Shown: one piece after another, positions 51,921-60,417 of the stretch | Layout of the letters: each line of letters opens with the position of its first letter | Numbering within the stretch: position 1 is the stretch's first letter | DNA from: Selenomonas sputigena | GTDB taxonomy: Bacteria; Bacillota; Negativicutes; Selenomonadales; Selenomonadaceae | Length of the DNA: 64,000 nucleotides | Assembly: GCF_026015965.1 (NCBI RefSeq) | Contig: NZ_CP110383.1 | Span: 124,001-188,000 of the forward strand | Direction of reading: 5' to 3' | Translations under genes and position numbers: made by a program | Notes under the pieces: generated by a model | Seen by the model: the letters and a program-made list of their open reading frames with translations, nothing else | The model's database searches: none | Told to the model about the DNA's origin: nothing

Positions 51921-53885
51921 ATGACAAGGAAATCATTCTACATAACGACGCCGATCTACTACCCGAGCGCGAAGCTGCATATTGGACACGCGTACTGCAC
52001 GACGATTGCCGACGCTGTCGCACGTTTCAAGCGGCTGACCGATCACGATGTGTTCTTTCTCACGGGAAGCGACGAGCACGGGCAGAAGATCCAGCAGAAG
52101 GCAGAGGAGGAGGGCGTGACGCCCCTTGCCTACGTCGACAAGATCGTTGCGGGATTTCAGGGGCTTTGGCAGAAGCTCCACATCTCGAACGACGATTTCA
52201 TCCGCACGACTGAGGAGCGCCACCAGCGCGTTGTGCAGGAGGTCTTCCGCCGCATCTACGAGAAGGGTGACATCTACAAGGGCAAGTACAAGGGGCTTTA
52301 CTGCACGCCGTGCGAGAGCTATTGGACGGAGCGTCAGCTCATAGATGGCAAGTGCCCCGACTGCGGGCGCGAGGTGGCGGAGGTCGAAGAGGACGCCTAC
52401 TTCTTCAAGATGTCGCACTATGCCGACCGCGTCCTCGCGTACATTGAGGAACATCCCGACTTCATACAGCCCGTCTCGAGGCGCAACGAGATGATCAACT
52501 TCATCAAGCAGGGGCTTGAAGATCTGTGCATCTCGCGCACGTCGTTCGACTGGGGCATCCCCGTGCCGATCGCACCCGATCATGTCATCTACGTCTGGTT
52601 CGACGCCCTGACGAATTACCTGACGCCGATCGGCTTCTTGGACGATCCCGAGAAATTTGAGAAGTATTGGCCGGCCGACATCCATCTCGTCGGCAAGGAG
52701 ATCGTGCGCTTCCATTCGATCATCTGGCCGTGCATCCTCATGGCGCTCGATCTGCCGCTGCCGAAGATGGTCTACGGCCACGGCTGGCTGATCGTCGACG
52801 GGGACAAGATGTCGAAGTCGAAGGGCAACGTCATCGATCCCGTGCAGCTCATCGACGAGTTTGGCGCCGACGCCATCCGCTACTTCCTGCTGCGCGAGAT
52901 CAACCTCGGACAGGACGGCAACTTCTCGCGCGACGCTCTCATTACGCGCATCAACGCTGACCTTGCGAATGACCTTGGCAACCTCCTGCACCGCACGCTG
53001 AACATGATCGGCAAGTTCCAGGACGGCGTCGTGGAAGAGGCGCAGGGAGAGAGCGAGATCGACCGCGCCTTCCTTGCGGACGCGGAAAGTGCAATCGCCG
53101 CCTACGAGCGCGAGATGGAAGAGATGAAGCTGCAGAGCGCCATCAAGACGACGTGGGCGTTCATCAGCCGTGCGAACAAGTACATCGACGAGACGATGCC
53201 GTGGGCGCTCGCCAAGGATGCGGCGAAGAAGCAGGAACTGACGAATACGCTTTACAATCTCGCCGAGAGTCTGCGCCGCATCAGCGTCCTCATCGAGCCG
53301 TTCATGCCGGAGACGGCGGCGAAGATCTGGCATCAGCTCGGCCTTGAGGGAGACTTCTCTCGCGTGCGCTTTGTTGACGTGCGCACGTGGGGCGGCTTCC
53401 TAGCGGGAACGCATGTGGGAAGCCCCGAGCAGCTTTTCCCGCGCATCGAGGTCGAGGCAGAGGAAAAGCCTACGATGCAGGGGAGGAAAGGCTCTGCCGC
53501 AAAGTCCCAGGAGGCGCAGAAAAAGCAGGGGAAAGCGGAAAAGACGAACGCTGCTGCGCCTGCGGACGACGTCATCACGATCGACGATTTCAATCGCGTC
53601 GATCTGCGCGTCGCCGAGATTCAAAAGGCGGAGCGCGTGCCCGATACGGCGAAGCTTATGCGCCTTACCGTGAGCCTCGGCACGGAGGAGCGCGAGGTCG
53701 TCTCGGGCATCGCTGAGTTCTACGCGGCAGACGAGCTTGTCGGCAGGAAGGTCGTCCTCGTCGCGAACTTGAAGCCCGCGAAGATTCGTGGTATTCGCTC
53801 GCACGGCATGATCCTGTGCACGGCGGACGAGAGCGGACTGCGCCTCGTCGAGCCTGCCGCATCCGCAGGGAGCAAGGTGAAGTGA
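51921..53885 (+). CDS. metG: Methionyl-tRNA synthetase
   Basis: A 654-aa class I synthetase. HIGH motif at residues 20-23 in AKLHIGHAY, KMSKS near 296-300 in DKMSKSKGNVIDP, and a zinc-binding module CTPCESYW...CPDCGRE. The C-terminal 110 residues (TIDDFNRVDLRVAEIQKAERV...) are an EMAP/OB-fold tRNA-binding domain, joined by a Lys/Ala-rich linker. ATG 51921 has a GAGGAGG site nearby; a TTG codon stands right before it. It overlaps tatD by one base. Confidence 0.96.
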   Translation: MTRKSFYITTPIYYPSAKLHIGHAYCTTIADAVARFKRLTDHDVFFLTGSDEHGQKIQQKAEEEGVTPLAYVDKIVAGFQGLWQKLHISNDDFIRTTEERHQRVVQEVFRRIYEKGDIYKGKYKGLYCTPCESYWTERQLIDGKCPDCGREVAEVEEDAYFFKMSHYADRVLAYIEEHPDFIQPVSRRNEMINFIKQGLEDLCISRTSFDWGIPVPIAPDHVIYVWFDALTNYLTPIGFLDDPEKFEKYWPADIHLVGKEIVRFHSIIWPCILMALDLPLPKMVYGHGWLIVDGDKMSKSKGNVIDPVQLIDEFGADAIRYFLLREINLGQDGNFSRDALITRINADLANDLGNLLHRTLNMIGKFQDGVVEEAQGESEIDRAFLADAESAIAAYEREMEEMKLQSAIKTTWAFISRANKYIDETMPWALAKDAAKKQELTNTLYNLAESLRRISVLIEPFMPETAAKIWHQLGLEGDFSRVRFVDVRTWGGFLAGTHVGSPEQLFPRIEVEAEEKPTMQGRKGSAAKSQEAQKKQGKAEKTNAAAPADDVITIDDFNRVDLRVAEIQKAERVPDTAKLMRLTVSLGTEEREVVSGIAEFYAADELVGRKVVLVANLKPAKIRGIRSHGMILCTADESGLRLVEPAASAGSKVK

Positions 53886-54655
53886 TGGAGCTGATCGATT
53901 CTCATGCGCATCTCGACGGCGAGAAGTTCGCGGACGACTGCGCCGCTGTCGTTGAGCGTGCACTGGCAGCCGGCGTCGTGAAGATCATCACGATGGGCGA
54001 CAGCCTCGAGTCCTCGGCGCGGAGCGTCGCGCTCACGGAGGAGTTCGAGTCCGTCTATGCGGCAGTCGGCATCCATCCCGAGGAGGTGCAGCCGATGACG
54101 GCGGCGACGGACGACCAGCTTGCCGCCTGGGCGGCGCAGGAAAAGGTCGTCGCCATCGGCGAGATCGGGCTCGACTATTATTGGGAGAAGGACGAGGAAA
54201 AGCGTGCGCTGCAGCGTGCGATCTTCGTGCGCCAGCTCGATCTCGCGCGTCAGCTCAAGCTGCCCGTCTGCATCCACGACCGCGAGGCGCACGGCGACAT
54301 GATGAAGATTCTCAAGACGGAGGGCAGAGGGCTTCGCGGCGTGCTGCACTGCTACTCGGGAAGCTGGGAGATGGCGGCGGAACTCTTGAAGGGCGACTGG
54401 TACTTCGGCATCGACGGGCCTTTGACGTACAAGAACGCCGCGAAGCTGCCCGAAATCGTGCAGCGCCTGCCGGCGGAGCGCATTCTCGTTGAGACAGATT
54501 CCCCCTACCTTTCTCCCATGCCGTTTCGCGGCAAACGCAACGAGCCTGCTCATGTACTCTACGTCGCCAAGAAGGCGGCGGAACTGCGCGGCGAGAGCCT
54601 TGAAGCCTTCGCACGGGCGACGCGCGAGAATACGCGCGATCTGTACGGGATTTGA
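53885..54655 (+). CDS. tatD: TatD-family deoxyribonuclease
   Basis: A 256-aa metal-dependent hydrolase with a TIM-barrel. Metal ligands are seen in IDSHAHLD (about 4-11), AIGEIGLDYYW (about 92-102), PVCIHDREAHGD, VLHCYSGSWEMA and LVETDSPYLSPMPFRG. TatD/YcfH proteins are 3'-5' DNases. Overlaps the metG stop by one base, the standard metG-tatD order in Firmicutes. A terminator follows. Confidence 0.93.
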   Translation: MELIDSHAHLDGEKFADDCAAVVERALAAGVVKIITMGDSLESSARSVALTEEFESVYAAVGIHPEEVQPMTAATDDQLAAWAAQEKVVAIGEIGLDYYWEKDEEKRALQRAIFVRQLDLARQLKLPVCIHDREAHGDMMKILKTEGRGLRGVLHCYSGSWEMAAELLKGDWYFGIDGPLTYKNAAKLPEIVQRLPAERILVETDSPYLSPMPFRGKRNEPAHVLYVAKKAAELRGESLEAFARATRENTRDLYGI

Positions 54656-54686
54656 GAGAAAATTTAATTTAATATGGCACAAAGAA

Positions 54687-54737
54687 AGAAGTGGTGAAAG
54701 CCTGTCGTAAAAGGGCTTTCACCACTTCTCTTTTCCC
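54687..54737 (+). terminator. Intrinsic terminator after tatD
   Basis: AGAAGTGGTGAAAGCC pairs exactly with GGCTTTCACCACTTCT (16 bp) and is followed by CTTTTCCC. Confidence 0.9.
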
Positions 54738-54757
54738 TAAATATGGTGGTTAATTCT

Positions 54758-54804
54758 GTCAAAGTGGGGCATATCTTGACAAAGGGGGAAAAAGGTGCTA
54801 GAAT
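54758..54804 (+). promoter_or_regulatory. Promoter of the DUF348-3D gene with inverted repeat
   Basis: TTGACA (54776-54781), 17 bases, TAGAAT (54799-54804) preceded by TGC. TGTCAA at 54758-54763 mirrors the TTGACA box, so a repressor site may cover the -35. Confidence 0.75.
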
Positions 54805-54837
54805 AAGCCTGTCGTTAGATTTCTAAGGGGGGATTGA

Positions 54838-55599
54838 ATGACTTTAAGGAAACTAGCACTTTGCATGGTGTTGATCCTCGGAGTCGTATTCACGACAGGT
54901 TTTACGGACGCGATGCGCAATGTCAGCATCGACGTCGATGGCAAGACTTTGGAGGTAAGCACCCGATACTCGAGCCCGGAGCTGATCTTGCATCAGGCAG
55001 GCGTCGAGATTAGGCACAAGGATGAGTTTCAGTTAAAGAAATCGGACAAAGAAGAAAAAATTATTGTGCAACGTGCCGTGCCGGTCGTCATTGAGTTCGA
55101 GGGCGACAGGCAGAAGGTTTATACGACTCGCAGCAATGTGGGCGAGGTACTCAAGGACTACGGATACGTCGGCGACCGCTTCTCGGCGGAGCTGGACGGG
55201 GCAACACGACTTGAAAAAAATCTCAACATCAAGATACACGATTTGGTCGCAGAAAAAGAAAGAGAAGAAGAAGCAAGACGTGCCCAGTCTGTAGAAACAT
55301 CGCGCGGCGCTATGCGCTATGTGCGTGAGTACGATATGGAAGCGACGGCTTACCTGCCGACCGACGGCGGCGGCAGTGGCATCACGGCTTCTGGTATGCT
55401 CGCAGAGCGGGGCGTCGTAGCTGTGGATACGGATGTGATTCCCTTGGGAACGCGCCTCTACATCCCGGGCTACGGTGTGGCCATCGCAGGGGATACGGGC
55501 GGCGCCATCAATGGCGAGCGCATCGACCTGTGTATGGAATCCTACGGTGAGGCGATGGAATTCGGCCGCCGTTGGGTCAAGGTTTATGTCTTGGAATAA
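54838..55599 (+). CDS. Exported DUF348-3D domain protein (Rpf/YabE-like)
   Basis: A 253-aa secreted protein: signal peptide (about 1-24), two ubiquitin-like DUF348 repeats (MRNVSIDVDGKTLEV and VVIEFEGDRQKVYTT), a short charged linker and a C-terminal 3D domain (about 170-253) with MEATAYLPTDGGGSG, GVVAVDTDVIPLGTRLYIPGYG and DTGGAINGERIDL; the three Asp give the domain its name. Related YabE/YocH proteins are peptidoglycan hydrolases (lytic transglycosylase-like). No G5 domain is seen. The start is ATG 54838, six bases after GGGGGG. Confidence 0.85.
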   Translation: MTLRKLALCMVLILGVVFTTGFTDAMRNVSIDVDGKTLEVSTRYSSPELILHQAGVEIRHKDEFQLKKSDKEEKIIVQRAVPVVIEFEGDRQKVYTTRSNVGEVLKDYGYVGDRFSAELDGATRLEKNLNIKIHDLVAEKEREEEARRAQSVETSRGAMRYVREYDMEATAYLPTDGGGSGITASGMLAERGVVAVDTDVIPLGTRLYIPGYGVAIAGDTGGAINGERIDLCMESYGEAMEFGRRWVKVYVLE

Positions 55600-55605
55600 C
55601 GACAT

Positions 55606-55645
55606 AAAAAGAGGACTGTACGCGAAAGCGGCAGTCCTCTTTTCG
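55606..55645 (+). terminator. Bidirectional terminator
   Basis: AAAAGAGGACTG pairs with CAGTCCTCTTTT. It lies between the convergent 3D gene and the minus-strand gene ending at 55691. Confidence 0.85.
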
Positions 55646-55690
55646 TATGTGCATTACTTGCGAAAACGTATGACGTGTGCCTTCGCGCGG

Positions 55691-56107
55691 TCAGATCTTT
55701 TCGATATACGGCTCTTCGTGGAAGGCTTCGGCATGCTGTATGAGGCCCTTGAGGCGTTCGATGTTCTTCTTGTGCAGCACGATGGCGAACTCGATGCGCG
55801 TCCTCTCCTCGTCCGTGAAGTCGCCCGTTTCGTGCGATTCCTCGATGCGCTTCAAACGTTCCTCGACGTCGGCAAGTTCGTCGGCGAGGAGCTTTCGGTC
55901 GTGCATGGCAAGTCCGTAGACGGAGCGCAGCCCCTGGCGCACCTCGTGCGCATAGCCCGCCTCGTGCGTGACGGCTTCCAGCTCCTTGGCAATCTCGTAG
56001 ATGATGTCATAGGGACTGGCGGCGCTGTTGATCATGCCGAGCATCTTCATCTTGATGTTCTCAAAGAGCGTGTAGTCGATATTCTCGTGGTGGATTTCTT
56101 CTGCCAT
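55691..56107 (-). CDS. Conserved helical protein of unknown function
   Basis: A 138-aa soluble, highly charged helical protein (MAEEIHHENIDYTLFENIKMK, shown in part; later LADELADVEERLKRIEESHE and RIEFAIVLHKKNIERLKGL). I do not recognise a named family. No signal peptide, no membrane segment and no Cys motif. GGAAGGAGAGG precedes the minus-strand ATG, so it is a real gene. Its likely -10 (TGCTATACT on the minus strand near 56140) lies 35 bases upstream, divergent from the permease promoter. Confidence 0.65.
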   Translation of the reverse strand: MAEEIHHENIDYTLFENIKMKMLGMINSAASPYDIIYEIAKELEAVTHEAGYAHEVRQGLRSVYGLAMHDRKLLADELADVEERLKRIEESHETGDFTDEERTRIEFAIVLHKKNIERLKGLIQHAEAFHEEPYIEKI

Positions 56108-56163
56108 AGTTGCCTCTCCTTCCTCACTTCGGACTTCCCTAGTATAGCATCATTCCGTTTTTG

Positions 56164-56192
56164 TTTACAGAGTAGGATGCACAGTCTATAAT
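56164..56192 (+). promoter_or_regulatory. Promoter of the permease gene
   Basis: TTTACA (56164-56169), 17 bases, TATAAT (56187-56192). Transcription would start near 56199, giving a leader of about 130 bases. Confidence 0.8.
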
Positions 56193-56211
56193 AAAAAGAG
56201 TAATTTTCTAT

Positions 56212-56316
56212 AAAAGTCCAAGAAGTCAAGCCGAAGGCGCAGACGGATTGGGTAACTTTTGTTGAGAGCGGCGCACTTTTGTCCACAAAGTGGACGTTTG
56301 TGCGTGTAATTTTTTG
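56212..56316 (+). promoter_or_regulatory. Structured leader of the permease gene (candidate attenuator or riboswitch)
   Basis: AAAAGT-CCAA (56212-56221) can pair with TTGG-GTA-ACTTTT (56248-56260), closing a stem that holds the 24-base element shared with 51447. Next comes a strong hairpin, GCGCAC tttt GTCCAC aaa GTGGAC gttt GTGCGT (56271-56305), and TAATTTTTT, a terminator form, right before the GAGGTGAT ribosome site. No known riboswitch class fits by eye. Confidence 0.5.
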
Positions 56317-56331
56317 AGGTGATATGATACC

Positions 56332-57678
56332 ATGCAGAAACAAAAAGAAATGCGGCGCGGTCTGCAGAATCGCCATTTGCAGATGATCGCGCTCGGCGGT
56401 GCCATCGGCACGGGGCTTTTCTATGGCTCGGCGTCGACCATTAAGCTCGCGGGACCTTCCGTCATGCTCGCCTATTTGACGGGCGGCGTCGTCATCTTTC
56501 TCATCATGCGCATGCTCGGCGAGATGGCGGTCGAAGAGCCGGTGTCCGGCTCCTTCAGTCACTACGCCGCGAAGTATTGGGGCGCTTTTCCGGGTTTCCT
56601 CTCGGGCTGGAACTACTGGTTCAACTACGTCATCGTCAGCATGGCGGAGCTTTCCGTCATTGGCATCTACATGAACTACTGGCTGCCCGACCTGCCGCAG
56701 TGGCTCTCGGCGCTCGTCACGCTCGTCGTCATCACGGCGCTGAACCTCGCGGCTGTCAAGGCTTACGGCGAGATGGAATTTTGGCTTGCCATCGTCAAGG
56801 TCGCCGCCATCGTCTCGATGATCGTCCTCGGGCTGTATCTCGTCTTTTCACGCCCCGAGGCGTTCCCGCTGAACTTCGCCAACCTCTGGGTGCATGACGG
56901 CTTCTTTCCGAATGGCGTTTGGGGCATGCTGCTCTCGATCACCGTCGTCATGTTTTCTTTCGGCGGCATCGAGCTGATCGGTATCACGGCGGGAGAAGCC
57001 GCCGACCCTGATCGTTCGATTCCGCGCGCCATCAATCAGGTCATCTGGCGCATCCTCATCTTTTACGTCGGCGCCATGGCGGTGCTCATGGCGCTTTGGC
57101 CGTGGGACGAGGTCGGCATGGAGGCAAGCCCCTTCGTGCAGATCTTCTCGAACGTCGGCATCCCTGCCGCCGCGCACATCCTGAACTTCGTCGTCCTGAC
57201 CGCTGCGGTATCCGTCTACAACTCGGCGATCTACAGCAACTCGCGCATGCTCTACGGACTCGCTGCAGGCGGCGATGCGCCGAAAATTCTCGCGAGTCTG
57301 TCGCGTCAGGGCGTGCCCGTCGTCGGCATCCTCATCTCCTCGGGCGTGACGCTTCTCGCCGTACTCCTCAACTACCTGTTCCCCAGACAGGTATTCATGC
57401 TCTTTCTCTCCATCGCCATGGCGTCCGTCATCATCAGCTGGGGCACGATCGTCATCACGCATTTGAAATTCCGTCGCCTCTATGAGAGAGAAGGACGCAG
57501 GGCGAAGTTCCGTGCCCCCTTCTTTCCCGTTGTCAACTACATCTGCCTAGCGTTCCTCGTCATGATGTACGCTCTCATGACGCAGATACCCGACATGCAG
57601 TTCGCCGTCCTCGTCCTGCCCGTTTGGCTCTTTGTTCTGTGGCTCGGCTATCGCAGGAAGAAGCGCGGTATTTCCTAG
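56332..57678 (+). CDS. Amino-acid permease (APC superfamily, AAT type)
   Basis: A 448-aa transporter with about twelve membrane segments. The start is typical of the AroP/CycA/ProY group: RRGLQNRHLQMIALGGAIGTGLFYGS (shown in pieces; IALGGAIGTGLF is the motif), then GEMAVEEPVSGSFSHYAAKYWG, and FGGIELIGITAGEAADPDRSIP. The family takes up amino acids with protons; the substrate cannot be fixed, though aromatic, basic or small amino acids are all known for AAT members. The leader with a terminator hairpin suggests control by transcription attenuation. GAGGTGAT before ATG. Confidence 0.88.
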   Translation: MQKQKEMRRGLQNRHLQMIALGGAIGTGLFYGSASTIKLAGPSVMLAYLTGGVVIFLIMRMLGEMAVEEPVSGSFSHYAAKYWGAFPGFLSGWNYWFNYVIVSMAELSVIGIYMNYWLPDLPQWLSALVTLVVITALNLAAVKAYGEMEFWLAIVKVAAIVSMIVLGLYLVFSRPEAFPLNFANLWVHDGFFPNGVWGMLLSITVVMFSFGGIELIGITAGEAADPDRSIPRAINQVIWRILIFYVGAMAVLMALWPWDEVGMEASPFVQIFSNVGIPAAAHILNFVVLTAAVSVYNSAIYSNSRMLYGLAAGGDAPKILASLSRQGVPVVGILISSGVTLLAVLLNYLFPRQVFMLFLSIAMASVIISWGTIVITHLKFRRLYEREGRRAKFRAPFFPVVNYICLAFLVMMYALMTQIPDMQFAVLVLPVWLFVLWLGYRRKKRGIS

Positions 57679-57684
57679 AAAAAA

Positions 57685-57714
57685 TTGGTTTTTATCGCGT
57701 GTTTATGATATGAT
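57685..57714 (+). promoter_or_regulatory. Promoter of the glycosyltransferase pair
   Basis: TTGGTT (57685-57690), 18 bases, TATGAT (57709-57714). Confidence 0.5.
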
Positions 57715-57739
57715 GAGAAAAAGCGTTGGGGAGGAAGAC

Positions 57740-60340
57740 ATGCACCGTAAGACGAGCATCATCATCTTGAGCTGCAATACGTTGGAACTGCTGCAGCTTT
57801 GCATCGCGAGCATCCATGAGTACACGGAGGCGGGGACGTATGAGATCATCGTCGTCGATAATGCATCGGAGGATGGCTCTGCTGAGTGGTTGAAGGAGCA
57901 GAAGGATCTTCGCTGCATCTATAACGAAGAGAATCTAGGGTTTCCCAAGGGCTGCAATCAAGGCTTGGAGATCGCGACGGGAACGGAGCTTCTGCTTTTG
58001 AACAGTGATACCGTTGTCACAAAGAGCTGGCTCAAGAATCTCCGATGCGCTCTCTACAGCAGTCCGAAGGTTGGCGCCGTGAGCTGCGTGGCAAACTGCT
58101 GCCCGCACAATCAAATGATTGCTACGCACTATGAAAACCTTGAGGACATGCAGGATTTTGCTGCAGATTACAATAAGTCTAATCCTGAACTTTGGGAGAA
58201 GAGAACGACGCTGATTGGCTTTTGCCATCTTTTCAAGCGCGAGGTGCTTGAAAAGGTTGGATTTCTTGATGATCGGTTTAGTCCGGGCAATTACGAAGAT
58301 GACGACTACTCGCTGCGTATCCTGCAGGCGGGATACGATCTGCTTCTTTGCCAGGATACGTTCATCCATCATTTCGGGAAGGCAGCATTCAAGAAGAATC
58401 TCAGTACGCAGGACGCCGATGAAATGGCTCAGCGTTACAATTCCCTTTTGGAGAGAAACGGAAAACTCTTTGAAGAAAAGTGGCATGTGTCGAGGGATTG
58501 CTGGAAGATGGCTCCCGAGGAACTGTTGCCTTACCTGCGACAGCAGGTGGTGGAGAAAGAAGAGGGAAGTTCTGGCGCAGGGCTTGTGGCGCAGAAGATT
58601 GCCGTCCTTGTGCGTAAGACGCAGGAGAAGCGTTACGGCCTCTGCGTGGAGTCTTTACGCGCATCAAGGCTGCCCGCAGGATATGCGTTGGAAATCTTCT
58701 CGTTGGCTGCGAACAAGCCCTATGCGGCACAGGTGAACGAGATACTTTCCCAAACGGATGCGAAGATTAAGATTTTCATCAATGATGAGATCTGCCTTGT
58801 CTCGCCGTTGGCAATTGAGCAGATGCTGGAAATCTTCCGCAAGGAAAATATTGGCATGGTCGGCTTCATGGGCAGTCGCTCGCTGCCCGTGAGTGGCAAT
58901 TTCTTGGAGGCGCCCGATGTATGGGGCAGTGTCCATATGCCGATGAAGGGAAGCCTTGAGGAAATCCGCTTCGGCAAGGCAGCCACTCACGAATTCACGA
59001 CGGGCGTGCGATTCCTCTGCCCGTCCTTTTTTGCGACGCAGGTTGATATTCCTTGGAATGAAGACTATGAGAAGCAGTATTATGCCGTCCTTGCGCATTG
59101 CCGTGCTATGGAGGAGGGCGGACAGAAGATGGTCGTGCCGCTGCCGCGCGAGATTTGGTGCGCCTATCAGATGGAAAATATATCGTTTGACTCTGCCGAG
59201 GGAGATCGTCGGCGCTACTTTGCAGCCTATCATTCCAGACTGGATGATGTGCTGTCATCTGGGGCGCGATTGGCTCTCTATGCGTGCGGCAAGGATGCAC
59301 AAGTCGAAGGCTGGCAGAGTTTTTCTCATCCTGGGGGAATCGCCGTCGGCGCTCGGACGAGGATACATGAGACGGCGCTTTGCCGGCTGCTCTCGGACAA
59401 CTTCGTGGGCGAGCCGCGCATCTCTGTCGGCGACGACTGTGCGATTGACGCTTACAGCACTCTGACGGCACACAATCGCATCGTTCTTGAAAACCTTGTG
59501 ACTGTGGGTGCGAACGTTCAGATTAAGGACTACACTCGCGCAGAAGAGGATCTTGGCCTTGCCGCCGAGGATCGCGAGCTTCTCGGGCATGCATGCGGCA
59601 TCCGGATTGGCTGTGCGGCAGAGATCGGAGCGAACGTCGTCATCGAGGGTGCTGTGCAGATCGGCTGCGGCGCCCGCGTTCGTGCGGGAAGCGTCGTGAA
59701 GTGCGACGTTCCCGCCTACTGCATCGCCGAGGGCAATCCCGCGCGTATCGTCAAGGCCTTTTCATCGCGTGAAGGGAAATGGCTTGCGACACCCGATGAA
59801 GAGGTGCTCATGGGCCTCTTGGAAGAGCGGGAGAAGACGAATCCGCTCCTTACCTATGCTTTCATTACATATAATCGCAGCCGGTATCTGAGGAAGTCGC
59901 TCAGGAGTGTGCTGCAGCAGGTCGGAAATGATCCGCTTGTCGAGGTTCTCGTCTCGGACAACGCCTCGACGGATGAGACGCGAAGCCTTGTAGAGGAACA
60001 ACAAAAAAGGTTCAAGAACCTGCGCTATCACTGCAACGAGACGAATGTTGGTGCAGAGGGAAACATTCATTGCGCCATGCGGGCGAGCCGTGGTGAATAT
60101 GTGATTGTAGCGGGTGACGATGACTACATCCTCGATGGCGTCCTGCGTTCTGTGCTTTCCGCCATCGTCAAGCACCGTGGCGTCGCGCTGTTTTGCTTGA
60201 AAAAGGAGGCCGTGCCACGCTGGGTACGGCGAGGCACGGGAATATTGGAATATATCTCGTATGTAGGCTTCTTGATGACATGGATCAGCGGCATCATTAC
60301 GGTGAGGAGCCTTACTACGAAGAAGTCGTGGCGAAGATGA
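57740..60340 (+). CDS. Multidomain glycosyltransferase with hexapeptide domain, 3' end disrupted
   Basis: An 866-aa frame. Domain 1 is a GT2 (GT-A) glycosyltransferase (about 5-235) with [35 protein letters not shown] and [11 protein letters not shown]. Residues about 280-500 form a second alpha/beta part that I cannot name. A left-handed beta helix follows (about 530-675: [34 protein letters not shown]), then a second GT2 domain (about 700 on) with [30 protein letters not shown] and [14 protein letters not shown]. The end is abnormal: after MTWISGI the frame runs into 13 unrelated residues and stops, while the family's C-terminus is in another frame. GGGGAGG before ATG 57740. Surface-glycan or flagellin glycosylation is likely, but the acceptor is unknown. 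Confidence 0.75.
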   Translation: MHRKTSIIILSCNTLELLQLCIASIHEYTEAGTYEIIVVDNASEDGSAEWLKEQKDLRCIYNEENLGFPKGCNQGLEIATGTELLLLNSDTVVTKSWLKNLRCALYSSPKVGAVSCVANCCPHNQMIATHYENLEDMQDFAADYNKSNPELWEKRTTLIGFCHLFKREVLEKVGFLDDRFSPGNYEDDDYSLRILQAGYDLLLCQDTFIHHFGKAAFKKNLSTQDADEMAQRYNSLLERNGKLFEEKWHVSRDCWKMAPEELLPYLRQQVVEKEEGSSGAGLVAQKIAVLVRKTQEKRYGLCVESLRASRLPAGYALEIFSLAANKPYAAQVNEILSQTDAKIKIFINDEICLVSPLAIEQMLEIFRKENIGMVGFMGSRSLPVSGNFLEAPDVWGSVHMPMKGSLEEIRFGKAATHEFTTGVRFLCPSFFATQVDIPWNEDYEKQYYAVLAHCRAMEEGGQKMVVPLPREIWCAYQMENISFDSAEGDRRRYFAAYHSRLDDVLSSGARLALYACGKDAQVEGWQSFSHPGGIAVGARTRIHETALCRLLSDNFVGEPRISVGDDCAIDAYSTLTAHNRIVLENLVTVGANVQIKDYTRAEEDLGLAAEDRELLGHACGIRIGCAAEIGANVVIEGAVQIGCGARVRAGSVVKCDVPAYCIAEGNPARIVKAFSSREGKWLATPDEEVLMGLLEEREKTNPLLTYAFITYNRSRYLRKSLRSVLQQVGNDPLVEVLVSDNASTDETRSLVEEQQKRFKNLRYHCNETNVGAEGNIHCAMRASRGEYVIVAGDDDYILDGVLRSVLSAIVKHRGVALFCLKKEAVPRWVRRGTGILEYISYVGFLMTWISGIITVRSLTTKKSWRR

Positions 60341-60417
60341 AGGGAATATTAGAGGAAGCGGGAGATGCAGGAGATCAAGCGGACGCAGAAAAGAAAGATG
60401 CGGTGAACCAAAAATGA
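60292..60417 (+). pseudogene. Out-of-frame remnant of the glycosyltransferase C-terminus
   Basis: Read in another frame, 60292-60417 encodes [20 protein letters not shown] and a charged tail. This matches the end of the next gene ([16 protein letters not shown]), and its stop overlaps the next start as ATGA. It is the original end of the upstream gene, cut off by an internal deletion. Confidence 0.7.

Noticed and set aside
55475-56191. Plus-strand frame of about 238 codons over the minus-strand helical protein
   Set aside because: It overlaps the 3D gene and is antisense to a gene with a good ribosome site; it looks like a complement of coiled-coil coding.
56221-56262. Glycine riboswitch suggested by GCCGAAGG in the permease leader
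   Set aside because: The second conserved segment (CTCTCAGGCAAAAGGAC-type) is absent, so the class does not fit.
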